From JBJXGE01 sp046154185 (GTDB lineage Bacteria; Planctomycetota; UBA8108; UBA1146; JAJFFE01), in assembly GCA_046154185.1 (NCBI GenBank), contig JBJXGE010000012.1, positions 117,783 to 181,782 on the forward strand: DNA of 64,000 bases, read 5' to 3'. Of this stretch, positions 26,101-34,855 are shown in pieces (position 1 is the first letter of the stretch; every line of letters begins with the position of its first letter). A model generated the notes under the pieces. The model searched no databases. It was not told where the DNA came from and was given only the letters and a program-made list of their open reading frames with translations. A program made the position numbers and the translations under genes.

Positions 26101-29100
26101 CAGCGCTTCAGCTCTTCGAGCATCTTGATGATCGTCAGTTGCTGGGCGCGGCGTACCAAATCCTCGAGTTCTTGGCGCTCGGCGAGCGGCGCCGACTGGT
26201 CGTCGAGCCGACGCATCACAGCCAAGAGCTGGCCATAGCTCCCGCCCCGCGCCCAGTAGTTATCGCGCAAGAGCTCGGCGAACTCCGCGACGCAGGCGCC
26301 GAACAAAAAGTCGGGGTCCGCCGCTGCGAGGCTCGTCGCGAGCACGCCCGGTTGCATCGGAAATGCGAGTTCTTCGACGCGCTCGGCCGCGGTCGAGTGG
26401 TAACGCACGCGCACGGTGCCGAGCGCGCCGAGCGCACCCGAACGCCGCACGATCTCGTAATACGCGGTGACGAGCGAGCCCGGACCGACTTCGCCGGCGT
26501 CGACCGCGTCATTGCGAAAGTCGGCGTCCTTGATGTCGCGGTTTTCATAGCCGAGCAAACGGTAGTGACTGACGACGTCGGGATTGAACTCGACTTGGAT
26601 CTTCGCATCGCGCGCGAGCACTTCGAGTGTCGCCGGCAGATTCTGCACGAACACGCGCTCGGCTTCCGCCGCGCTATCGACGAACGCGTAGTTGCCGTTT
26701 CCGCGATTGGCGAGTTGCTCGAGAAAGTTGTCGTTATAGCGTCGCATGCCGATGCCGACGACCGTGAGATAGATGCCGCGTTCGGCGTAAACGCGCACTT
26801 TCGCAAGGAGCTGCTCGGCCTCGCGCGCGCCGCTCGTCGCGACGCCGTCCGAGCACAAGACGACGCGCGACAAGACGCGCTCGTTCGAGGATTCATCGGC
26901 GATGCGGTAGGCGAGGTCGAGTCCCGCCTCGATGTTCGTTTCGCCGCGCGGGCGCAGCGAGCTGACGGCGCCAAGGATTCGGACGCGTTCGCGCGCCGGC
27001 GTGAGCGGTAGCGCGAGATACGCATGCGATCCGTAGGCGACGAGCGCCACTTGATCGTCGGGCGCGAGCGCCCCGAGGAGTTTCGTCAATGACTCGACGA
27101 CGCGCGCGAGGCGCCCTTCGAGCGCCATCGATCCCGACGTGTCGATGACGAACGTGAGATGCGTGCGGCTGCGTTCGCCGGGGTCGAGTTCGCGCGCTTT
27201 GACGCTGACGCGGAGTTGCTCGCACTCCGGTGCAAACGGCGCCGGCCCGCCGGAACAGAAGACGGAAAAGTCCGTGCCCGGGTCGGCCTCGAGCGCGCGC
27301 CGAAAATAGTTGATGAACTCTTCCGTGCGCACGGTGCTCGGATCGGGGAGCTGATTATTCTGCAGCAGCGAGCGCGCGAGCGTGTACGAGCCGGTGTCGA
27401 CGTCCATCGCGAAGGTCGACAAGAAGTCGATCTGCGTGTCGACGAACGGATCGCACCCGTACCGCGCCTTGAACGCCTCGCGCCCCAGGCCCTCGTCGCC
27501 GAACGGCGGCGGCGGGACGACGATCGGACGATGGGTGAACTGTTCGACCTCGACGCCGGGCTCGAGTCGTTGATAGTTCTGGAGCGAGCGCAAAAACAGC
27601 TCAGTCGCGTCTTGATGTCGCTGTTGATCGACGGGATCAGAGCGCTTCGAGAGCCCCCGCTGATTCTTGTCATCGGCGCGAGTCTCAACGCCCAATTCGT
27701 ACACATCATCAGTGAGGCTGGCTGTCAGGTTCGTCCCAATCTTGAACGATTGCTGCGCTTCTTTGGGGAGATCCATGAAGCTGACGTTGTTGTTCTCGTC
27801 AGACACATGAAACGAAAACCGTTCGAAGCCAGCGACGATCGGCTTCCTCGACGGCGCATTTTTCGAAAGCTCTTTGGCGTCGGCGGCGCCGGTGGTTCCT
27901 TCGGGGCGCGATTCCGGGAGTTGCCGGGCGAGTTCGCGACTGGCGTCCTTCGCTTTTTGAGGTTCTACGCCGTAATACCCGGGTGAATCCTCTTTCTTAG
28001 AATCAGAATCGTGGAACAAGTCGCCGCCGGCCGACTCAGACTTCTTTCCCGCGCTTTCCACTCCACCACGATACTCTTCGAGTCTCCCGACCCGACCGGC
28101 GACGATGGAACCGGAGAGCGCGCCGAGGGAATCGATGGTGCTGAGGACGGTTTCACTAAATTCCTGTTTCTCATTGAGCGACTTCATTGCCGCCGTTCGG
28201 TCGGACGATTCTCTCGCGCGACTCTTCGGTTTGGAGATCTCCTCCGAAAAGGCGTCGTTGAGACGCCCCTCACCCCAACGCTCGCCATTTTGGCCGGCCG
28301 CGCCGCCGCCGACGGCGATCGCGCCGTTCTGGGCAAGAAGCTCGGACCTGTCCGATCGGTCTTCCTCTTTCGCGGGAGCGCCGGGAGACACCGGTGCTGG
28401 AGGCGCAGCCGGTGGAGGGAAAAATGCACGATTCCAAGAACTCGGCCTCTTCGTCATGGCGCGCGCCACGATCGGATCGTGGGCCACGGAACCCTCGGTG
28501 GGCTGCACCGGCGCGGGGGTCGCAGCCGGAGGAATGGAAGTGGCGGGGAGGCCGACGCTGCTGTTGAGACCCGACGACCAACTCAGGCTCAGACTGTCGA
28601 CGCTCTTGGCCTCGGAACTCCCGGCGGCGTCGAGTTTCCCTCCTCTTGAGCCTTCAGGTTCTCGGGGGCCGAGATTCCCGTCTTTCGCCGCGAGTTGTGG
28701 AATCTGGTCGGTGCGCACATCGAGCTGCACGCTTGGTCTGGCAGCCGCTGCGGAAAGGACTTCGAGCGACTCGGTGCGACTGGCCGGATTCTTGAACGCT
28801 GGTCCGTCCGTCGGTTGAAGACTTGCCAAGTCGGACATCACTCGCGAATCTGTCGCTAACGTCCGCACGGACGGATCAGATTGCGCCGTTTGTTTCCCAT
28901 CCGGCACGCTCTGTTCAAAAATCACCCCCGTGTCCAGAGAGGTCAACGACCTCTCGTCCGATCCACCGGCGATTAAGACTCGGCCGTCTTCGAGGGTCGT
29001 CGCAGTGTGGGCGTATCGGCGGTTTTCCGGCTCCGGGGCAGCTGACTCATTAACCCCAGAAATCAACTGCTTGCCTTCGCGACCGGCAGTGAGGCGCTCC

Positions 29101-29516
29101 GTCGGCGCTATGCCGCCTCCAGTCACGTTCAGCACCACCCACGCCGCGCACACGAATAACGCGGCCACCAGCGCACCCACCCCGAACACGGCTCGCCGCG
29201 GGAAGCGCCGACGCTTCGAGGCTCGGATCATCTCCAACACGCGCTGCGCGCGTCGCTCTTCGAATCGATACTCGTCTGCACCCGCGGCCGCTCCGCCGAA
29301 CACTCCGCGCATCGCCTCCAGAGTCGCGCTCAACCGATCGCGCTCGGCGCGGCACTCGGCGCAGTTCGCGAGGTGTGACTCCACTTCTTCGCGGCCCGCG
29401 CGGGAGATGTCGCCGAAAATGTAGGCAGTCAGCAGATAGCGGAGATGCGTCGCGTCGTCGGATGGCGCGCCGCTCGCGTCGTGAATGTTCGCCGCAGTGT
29501 ATTTTCGCTCGCTCAT
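26100..29516 (-). CDS. anti-sigma factor (ZAS head) fused to a YfbK-type VWA domain
   Basis: 1138 residues. Residues 48-55 (HLANCAEC) give the H-x3-C-x2-C zinc anti-sigma motif. A single membrane helix (FGVGALVAALFVCAAWVVL, about 106-125) follows. Next comes a low-complexity linker that includes one kelch-like repeat (RRYAHTATTLEDGRVLIAGG). The last 480 residues match the YfbK architecture: a VWF-A N-terminal region (DFLSTFAMDVDTGSYTLARS, VRTEEFINYF), a VWA domain with MIDAS motif DTSGSM (about 791-796) and RGETNIEAGL, and the DUF3520-like C-terminus. The cytoplasmic head should bind the sigma factor encoded upstream (overlap 29513-29516), with the VWA domain outside the membrane. It likely senses or assembles the two large partners encoded downstream. 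Confidence 0.88.
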   Translation of the reverse strand: MSERKYTAANIHDASGAPSDDATHLRYLLTAYIFGDISRAGREEVESHLANCAECRAERDRLSATLEAMRGVFGGAAAGADEYRFEERRAQRVLEMIRASKRRRFPRRAVFGVGALVAALFVCAAWVVLNVTGGGIAPTERLTAGREGKQLISGVNESAAPEPENRRYAHTATTLEDGRVLIAGGSDERSLTSLDTGVIFEQSVPDGKQTAQSDPSVRTLATDSRVMSDLASLQPTDGPAFKNPASRTESLEVLSAAAARPSVQLDVRTDQIPQLAAKDGNLGPREPEGSRGGKLDAAGSSEAKSVDSLSLSWSSGLNSSVGLPATSIPPAATPAPVQPTEGSVAHDPIVARAMTKRPSSWNRAFFPPPAAPPAPVSPGAPAKEEDRSDRSELLAQNGAIAVGGGAAGQNGERWGEGRLNDAFSEEISKPKSRARESSDRTAAMKSLNEKQEFSETVLSTIDSLGALSGSIVAGRVGRLEEYRGGVESAGKKSESAGGDLFHDSDSKKEDSPGYYGVEPQKAKDASRELARQLPESRPEGTTGAADAKELSKNAPSRKPIVAGFERFSFHVSDENNNVSFMDLPKEAQQSFKIGTNLTASLTDDVYELGVETRADDKNQRGLSKRSDPVDQQRHQDATELFLRSLQNYQRLEPGVEVEQFTHRPIVVPPPPFGDEGLGREAFKARYGCDPFVDTQIDFLSTFAMDVDTGSYTLARSLLQNNQLPDPSTVRTEEFINYFRRALEADPGTDFSVFCSGGPAPFAPECEQLRVSVKARELDPGERSRTHLTFVIDTSGSMALEGRLARVVESLTKLLGALAPDDQVALVAYGSHAYLALPLTPARERVRILGAVSSLRPRGETNIEAGLDLAYRIADESSNERVLSRVVLCSDGVATSGAREAEQLLAKVRVYAERGIYLTVVGIGMRRYNDNFLEQLANRGNGNYAFVDSAAEAERVFVQNLPATLEVLARDAKIQVEFNPDVVSHYRLLGYENRDIKDADFRNDAVDAGEVGPGSLVTAYYEIVRRSGALGALGTVRVRYHSTAAERVEELAFPMQPGVLATSLAAADPDFLFGACVAEFAELLRDNYWARGGSYGQLLAVMRRLDDQSAPLAERQELEDLVRRAQQLTIIKMLEELKR

Positions 29517-30103
29517 GATTCCACCTCTCTCGCGGCGGGATTGCCACCAGGGTTCAGCCCGGCCAATCGCGTCGAGAGCTTGCGCATCACCTGATGCAAC
29601 TGGTAACCGACGTTCGTGACCGACATGCCGGTGATCTCGGCGATCTCGCGGTAGCTCTTCTCTTCTTGCACCTTGAGCAGAAACAGCTCGCGTTGGTGCG
29701 CCTTCAACTGACCGAGCGCGTCGTAGATCTGCGCGCGTACTTCGTCGCGCTCGGTCGAACTCTCCTTGGCGTCGGTCGTACCCGCGACGTGGGTCTCGAT
29801 CGCGCCCGCGACTTGCGCCTGCCGGTAGCGTTGGTCGCGTTGGCGACGCCGCAGATGATCGACGCCGATGTTCCGCACCACGCGCAACAGCCAGTTATGG
29901 CAACTCTCGACTTCGAGGAGCCGCGCCGGATGCTTCGCCACGCGCAAGAACGCCTCCTGCACGATGTCCTGCGCCGCGTCGGGATCGCCGAGCAGTTTGG
30001 CGGCGAAGCGCAGCAGCGAGTCTTGGTACCGGCTCATGAACAAGCCGAGACTGGCGACATCGCTCTGACTCACGAAAGCCCGCAGCAGTTCCCGATCAGT
30101 CAT
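29513..30103 (-). CDS. ECF-family RNA polymerase sigma factor
   Basis: 196 residues. Region 2 contains LLGDPDAAQDIVQEAFLRVA, the usual DAxDIVQExFxR core-binding and -10-melting helix. NWLLRVVRNIGVDHLRRRQR closes it, and region 4 contains QREVF-like QRELFLLKVQEEKSYREIAE followed by ITGMSVTNVGYQLHQVMRKL (HTH that reads -35). It is translated just ahead of, and overlaps by four bases, the anti-sigma/VWA gene. This is the standard layout for a sigma held by its cognate membrane anti-sigma factor. Its targets probably include this operon. Confidence 0.94.
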   Translation of the reverse strand: MTDRELLRAFVSQSDVASLGLFMSRYQDSLLRFAAKLLGDPDAAQDIVQEAFLRVAKHPARLLEVESCHNWLLRVVRNIGVDHLRRRQRDQRYRQAQVAGAIETHVAGTTDAKESSTERDEVRAQIYDALGQLKAHQRELFLLKVQEEKSYREIAEITGMSVTNVGYQLHQVMRKLSTRLAGLNPGGNPAAREVES

Positions 30104-30549
30104 TCGTCCACTTGCACGTCGAGTTCGCGAACACGTTGCGTCAAGTCACAGTGGAAGTCGCTCGAGATGGAGTTCTCTTAGGTTTTCGTCCAAGTTTTGC
30201 CTCTGCAGCACCAGACCTGAGGCCGGCGAGCGCGGTTCCAAACGGTCGGATTTTCGCGAAGTGCTGAGCCCGCTTGCGCCCGTTGCCGAAAATAAGGAAG
30301 ATTCTGCCCACGATCCGGCGCTAGAACCCACGACAAAGGGATTCTTTACGCAATGAGGGACCTGGCAGCGCTTCCGGGAACGTCTCGCTCGAAGGCCTAA
30401 CGAGCGAAGCGAGCCCCTCATTGGGGTGAATCTTTGCGGCGGAGCGGTAGCGGAGCCGCAAGCGAGAGGGGGCTGAGAGCCAGCCCCTGGAAAAACGGTT
30501 AGCGGCATCGGCAGCACGGTATACGACCGCGCGAGCGAAAGGAACTAGC
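30104..30549. other. 446-base divergent intergenic region with dense palindromes
   Basis: No gene supported. It must hold the promoters of the sigma operon (left) and the M3 peptidase (right). Around 30395-30490 lies a cluster of short palindromes: CGAGCGAAGCGAG, CCCCTCATTGGGG, and a perfect hairpin GGGGCTG-N5-CAGCCCC (30469-30487). The composition suggests a dispersed palindromic repeat rather than a terminator, since a peptidase promoter should lie downstream of or within it. Confidence 0.45.
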
Positions 30550-32667
30550 TTGCACGATTCGGGATCTCGGCCGGCGACGAATCCGCTCCTCATCGAACAC
30601 GGACTGCCTCGCTTCGACGCAATTCAAACGGAGCATGTCGTGCCCGGCATGCGCGCGTTGTTGGCATCGGTCGAGACCGAACTCGCGCAGCTCGAAGCCC
30701 GACTCGACGCGTCCGCGGGTCGACTCACGTGGGAAACGCTGCTCGACCCCATCGAGATTCTCGGGGACCGAATCGCGCTCGCCTGGGGAACCGTCTCGCA
30801 CTTGATGAACGTCAAAAACTCCGATGCCTTGCGCGACGCGTATCAAACGATTCAGCCGGAGGTCGTGAAGTTCCGCATTCGCATCGGTCAAAGTGCCGCG
30901 ATCTACCGTGGACTCTTGGAATTGCGCGACGGCCCAGCCTGGCAGTCGCTCGACGAGGGACAGCGGCGCGTCGTCAAGTTCATGATTCAAGACGCCGAGC
31001 TGACGGGTATCGGCCTCGCGGGCGCCGCGCGCGAGCGCTTCAATGCGATTCAAACCGAGCAAGCCGAACTGCGCACGACCTACAGCAACAATCTGCTCGA
31101 TGCCACGAAGGCCTTTCACTTGACGCTCACGGAGCAGAACGACGTTCGCGGTTTGCCGCGCAGCTTGCTCGAACTCGCCGCTCAGATGGCGCGCGCGGCG
31201 GGTGATGCGACCGCCACCGCCGACGCCGGACCTTGGCGTTTCACGCTCGACGCGCCGAGCTTCGGCCCCTTCATGGAACACTGCGCAGAGCGGACGCTGC
31301 GCGAAAAGATGTTGCGCGCTTCCATGCGGCGGGCGTCGGACAGCGAATTCGACAACAGCGCCATCGTCGCGCGGATTCTCGCGCTGCGACACGAAGAGGC
31401 GCAGCTCCTCGGATTCGCGACGTATGCAGAGCAAAGTCTCTCGACGAAAATGGCGGCGAGCGTCACGGCGGTCGACCGGTTGACGCTGGAACTGCGCAAC
31501 GCCTGCTTCGCCGCGGCGGAACGGGATCTCGCTGAGTTGCGCGCGCTCGCGCGCGCGCGGAGCGCGCCCGAAGCCGATGAGCTCCGCCAATGGGACATCG
31601 CCTACTGGGCGGAGCGCCTGCGCGAACAACAATTCGACTACACCGACGAAGAACTGCGACCGTATTTTTCGATGCCGCGCGTCCTCGACGGAATGTTCAG
31701 AGTCGCCGAGCGGCTCTTCGGCGTGACGGTGCGGAGCGCCGACGGCGAGGCACCGGTGTGGCATCCCGATGCGCGCTTCTACAAGGTTCACGACGAGCAG
31801 GGTCGGCACATCGCGTCGTTCTATCTGGATCCGTACAGTCGGCCGGAAGAGAAGCGCGGCGGCGCGTGGATGGATGATTGTCTCGGCCGCACGTCGCTGC
31901 CACTCAAACGCGGTCGACCGATGCAACTCCCAGTTGCGTACCTCGTGTGCAACGGCACGCCGCCGGTCGGCGATCAACCGTCGCTCATGACGTTCGACGA
32001 AGTGTTGACGGTGTTTCACGAGTTCGGGCACGGCCTGCAGCACATGTTGACGACCGTCGACCTCGGTCTCGCTGCTGGCATTCGGAACGTCGAGTGGGAT
32101 GCCGTCGAGCTCGCGAGCCAATTCATGGAGAACTGGTGCTATCACCGCCCGATGTTGCAGGAACTCGCGAGCCATTACCAAACCGGCGCGCCGCTTCCGC
32201 GCGCGCTCGAGCAGAAGCTCATCGCGGCGCGCAATTTTCGCGCCGGCAGCCACATGTTGCGGCAGCTCTACATCGGTGCGCTCGACATGGAGCTGCATCA
32301 CCGCTACCAGCCAAACGGCGACGAGTCGCCGTTCGATGTGCAGGAGCGCGTGTATAGAGAGTATGCAGTGCTCGATCCGCTGCCCGACGATCGCTTCCTC
32401 TGTAACTTGAGCCACGTCTTCGCCGGCCCGTATGCCGCGGGTTATTACAGCTACAAATGGGCCGAAGTGCTGAGCGCCGACGCGTTCGCCGCGTTCGAAG
32501 AAGCGGGCCTCGACCAGCCGCACGCGCTCGTCGCCACCGGCCGCCGCTTCCGCAGCACCGTGCTCTCGCTTGGCGGCAGCCGCCACCCCATGGAAGTCTT
32601 CAAATCCTTCCGCGGCCGCGAGCCCTCGACCGCGGCGCTGCTGCGGCATTCGGGATTGGCGCGATGA
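30550..32667 (+). CDS. prlC: oligopeptidase A-like M3 metallopeptidase
   Basis: 705 residues from TTG 30550 (AAAGGAA five bases upstream). The N-terminus NPLLIEHGLPRFDAIQTEHV matches oligopeptidase A / dipeptidyl carboxypeptidase. The zinc motif HEFGH lies at residues 490-494 in VFHEFGHGLQHML, with the third ligand Glu expected in EWDAVELASQFMENW. Also present are SFYLDPYSRPEEKRGGAWMD and NFRAGSHMLRQL, conserved in the family. It is cytoplasmic (no signal peptide) and degrades short peptides such as cleaved signal peptides. Length is typical (about 680-700). Transcribed away from the sigma operon and not obviously linked to it. Confidence 0.93.
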   Translation: MHDSGSRPATNPLLIEHGLPRFDAIQTEHVVPGMRALLASVETELAQLEARLDASAGRLTWETLLDPIEILGDRIALAWGTVSHLMNVKNSDALRDAYQTIQPEVVKFRIRIGQSAAIYRGLLELRDGPAWQSLDEGQRRVVKFMIQDAELTGIGLAGAARERFNAIQTEQAELRTTYSNNLLDATKAFHLTLTEQNDVRGLPRSLLELAAQMARAAGDATATADAGPWRFTLDAPSFGPFMEHCAERTLREKMLRASMRRASDSEFDNSAIVARILALRHEEAQLLGFATYAEQSLSTKMAASVTAVDRLTLELRNACFAAAERDLAELRALARARSAPEADELRQWDIAYWAERLREQQFDYTDEELRPYFSMPRVLDGMFRVAERLFGVTVRSADGEAPVWHPDARFYKVHDEQGRHIASFYLDPYSRPEEKRGGAWMDDCLGRTSLPLKRGRPMQLPVAYLVCNGTPPVGDQPSLMTFDEVLTVFHEFGHGLQHMLTTVDLGLAAGIRNVEWDAVELASQFMENWCYHRPMLQELASHYQTGAPLPRALEQKLIAARNFRAGSHMLRQLYIGALDMELHHRYQPNGDESPFDVQERVYREYAVLDPLPDDRFLCNLSHVFAGPYAAGYYSYKWAEVLSADAFAAFEEAGLDQPHALVATGRRFRSTVLSLGGSRHPMEVFKSFRGREPSTAALLRHSGLAR

Positions 32668-32687
32668 AATAACGCGGAGCCGGCGAT

Positions 32688-32828
32688 CCTGGGAGCGCGG
32701 GCATCTTGCCCGCTCCGCAGAGCGCATCGCGAGCCATGAGTTCATCTCGCCAATCGTCTCTCGCGGCGCAGACGATCACGCGCATACTTTGCCATCGCCG
32801 GAGCGGGCGGGACGCCCGCGGTCCCAGG
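32688..32828. repeat. MITE-like element with 28-bp imperfect terminal inverted repeats
   Basis: Left arm 32688-32715 (CCTGGGAGCGCGGGC...) and right arm 32801-32828 are reverse complements with about four mismatches, flanking an 85-base centre. Peptides that such repeats encode (GTAGVPPA, ERGHLARS) are, from memory, widespread in Planctomycetota and Verrucomicrobiota genomes. The element lies between two converging genes and overlaps the 3' end of the membrane protein gene on the other strand. Confidence 0.65.
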
Positions 32829-34184
32829 GGCCAGACGATCCCAGTTCACTGTGTTGAAGATCGTCCAGAGGGCGAGCGGCCAGAGCTGGAGCAAGAGGCG
32901 CGGCAGCGACGTGCGGAGATGGGTCGCGAGATCGAAGGGCGTCGTGAGGTAAACGGCGCAGAACACCGCGAGCATCGCGATGCAGGTCTTGGTCGCGGCC
33001 TGCGCGGTTGCGCCGCGGTTCGGGCGCACGCCTACGACCAGCGCGATGAGCAGCAGCATCGCGACGGGCCGCAGCGCCCACGAGTCGAGCAGCCCCAAGC
33101 CGATGGCGAAGTAGCGCGCGGGAACCGCGACTTTCTCGACCCAGTGCGAATACCCCGCGACAAGATCGTTCGCCGGCATCAGGAACACCTTGAAGGTCGC
33201 GATCAGCAATACGACCGGTGCGGCACCGAGCGCCCAGCGCGCGACTAATCTCCTCCCGTGCGGAACTCGGCGCTGGCTCCACGCGATCGCGGCGCCGACC
33301 ACGACGAGGAATACGATCCCTTCGTTTTTCGTCCACGCCGCGAACGCCGCCAGCATCCCGGCGAGCGCCCAACATCGATTCGCTCCACCGCGACGCTCGG
33401 CTTCCTCCATCACAACAAACGCCGCGAGGAAAAAACTCGCGAGTGGCAAGTCCGCGTACAACACCGCCGCGTAGTGGCTGAACTGCGAAGGCGCCAAAAG
33501 CATGGCGCCAGCAAGAAGCGCCACGACAACGCCGCGAGTCCGCGCGAGGCTCGCCACGAAGAGTCCGCACAGACTCGCCGCAAACAACACATGGAGCGCG
33601 CGCGCGGCGATGATCGACGCGTCGCCACCCGCCAGCCGCCAACACCGCGCGAGCGCGCCCGGCACCAACAACGGATAGTCCGGATGCGCATTCGCAGCGT
33701 TGAACTGGCCGGTCCAGGCGTCACCATCTGCCGCCAAGAATCGCGCTGCGAGATTCCAGATCGCCCACGCATCGGTGCGGCCTTCCGGGTACTCGACGTA
33801 GCACGAGCACACGCCCACGCACGCGCCAAGGATCGTGATCAAGAAGATGCTCACGACTCCCGCGAGAAGATATCGCGGTCGACGCACATGGAGCGTCGGC
33901 GCCAACGGGTCGACGCGCCGCGAGCGCAGCGAAACGATCGTCACACCGATGCCGCACGCGAGCGCGAGTTCCCAAAAGACCAGCGACACCCGACCATCGA
34001 CGCCGAGACTTCGAAGTGCCACATAGAAAGTGGCGGTGACCGCATTGCCGACGAGCCAGGCCAGTGCCGCGGTGCCGAGCTTCGCCGTGCGCGTCTCCGC
34101 GACCGGCCAGGCAAAAAGGCGCAAGAGTCCGCAGCCGATGAGCCACGATGATACGAAAAGTGCGAGCGTCACAACCACACTCAT
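32742..34184 (-). CDS. polytopic membrane protein, GT-C glycosyltransferase-like
   Basis: 480 residues from ATG 34184, which forms an ATGA overlap with the upstream gene (an ATG at 34211 is in frame but would overlap more). There are about ten to twelve hydrophobic helices. YVEYPEGRTDAWAIWNLAAR sits in the first large loop, where GT-C glycosyltransferases (PMT/ArnT-like) keep acidic catalytic residues. NAHPDYPLLVPG resembles the second acidic/proline motif of that group. AAWTKNEGIVFL is also typical. It may transfer sugars from a polyprenyl donor, but the acceptor is unknown. The last ~30 residues (APGTAGVPPAPAMAKYARD) are encoded by the inverted-repeat element, so the native C-terminus was probably replaced. 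Confidence 0.72.
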   Translation of the reverse strand: MSVVVTLALFVSSWLIGCGLLRLFAWPVAETRTAKLGTAALAWLVGNAVTATFYVALRSLGVDGRVSLVFWELALACGIGVTIVSLRSRRVDPLAPTLHVRRPRYLLAGVVSIFLITILGACVGVCSCYVEYPEGRTDAWAIWNLAARFLAADGDAWTGQFNAANAHPDYPLLVPGALARCWRLAGGDASIIAARALHVLFAASLCGLFVASLARTRGVVVALLAGAMLLAPSQFSHYAAVLYADLPLASFFLAAFVVMEEAERRGGANRCWALAGMLAAFAAWTKNEGIVFLVVVGAAIAWSQRRVPHGRRLVARWALGAAPVVLLIATFKVFLMPANDLVAGYSHWVEKVAVPARYFAIGLGLLDSWALRPVAMLLLIALVVGVRPNRGATAQAATKTCIAMLAVFCAVYLTTPFDLATHLRTSLPRLLLQLWPLALWTIFNTVNWDRLAPGTAGVPPAPAMAKYARDRLRRERRLAR

Positions 34185-34636
34185 GGCGCCACCCGTTCCA
34201 ACCACCAGCAACCACCGCCCGCTTCCGCGATCAACGCGTAACCGGCTGGTACTGAAAGCGGCGTCGTCGCGTCGCGGGCGACCGCCAGCACGATGGTCGC
34301 TTGGTCGTCCGCCACGACACGAAGTGGAGCGAAGCCGTACTGAACCATCGAGCGTAAGAGCGCAGAGTCGCGCTTCGCGTCCTCGACGTCTTCGGTGTTC
34401 GGCGCGAGCATGTGAAAACCGATCTCCGTCGGCAGCGCGGCGCCGCCTTGCGCGGGCAATTCCCGCAAACGCGTGAAGCGCTCGAGCAACGCGCGTTCTT
34501 CCGCGTGAGTCTTGAGTTGATTCGCGCTCAGGCCGAGCCCGCCGAGTTGCGTGACGCTATCGCGCACGATCGCGAGCAGGAGCAACCCGACCAGCGCCAG
34601 CGCTAATTTTGGGCGCAGTCTCTCGATGTATCGCAT
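34181..34636 (-). CDS. small membrane-anchored protein, unknown function
   Basis: 151 residues from ATG 34636 (GGAG just upstream; an in-frame ATG at 34681 would add 15 residues). It has one N-terminal membrane helix, PKLALALVGLLLLAIV, then a soluble domain with a helical charged section (HAEERALLERFTRLRELP) and a C-terminal beta-rich part ending GGGCWWLERVAP. No family recognised. It overlaps the polytopic membrane protein by four bases, so the two are translationally coupled. It may be an accessory subunit or a lost periplasmic domain of that protein. Confidence 0.68.
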   Translation of the reverse strand: MRYIERLRPKLALALVGLLLLAIVRDSVTQLGGLGLSANQLKTHAEERALLERFTRLRELPAQGGAALPTEIGFHMLAPNTEDVEDAKRDSALLRSMVQYGFAPLRVVADDQATIVLAVARDATTPLSVPAGYALIAEAGGGCWWLERVAP

Positions 34637-34855
34637 CTCTCCATTGTCGGCCCGTGTCCCGCGGGCTTGAGGCGATGTCATGAGAATGGCGTCGGCGCGA
34701 TCCCAGTCGTAGGCCGCGAGAACCCGCCGCCGCGGCGCTTCGTCCTCCCGCGTCGCCTACGCCCGCCTTGGGGTTGCGATCGAAACGTCGGCCGTCCAGT
34801 ATGTGCGCTCAAACGCGGAAACCCAGCCACCGGCCGACTGTCGGCCCCAACCCGA

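Noticed and set aside
30395..30487. Palindrome cluster as a CRISPR or attachment site
   Set aside because: No regular repeat-spacer spacing and no integrase nearby; looks like a dispersed palindromic repeat.
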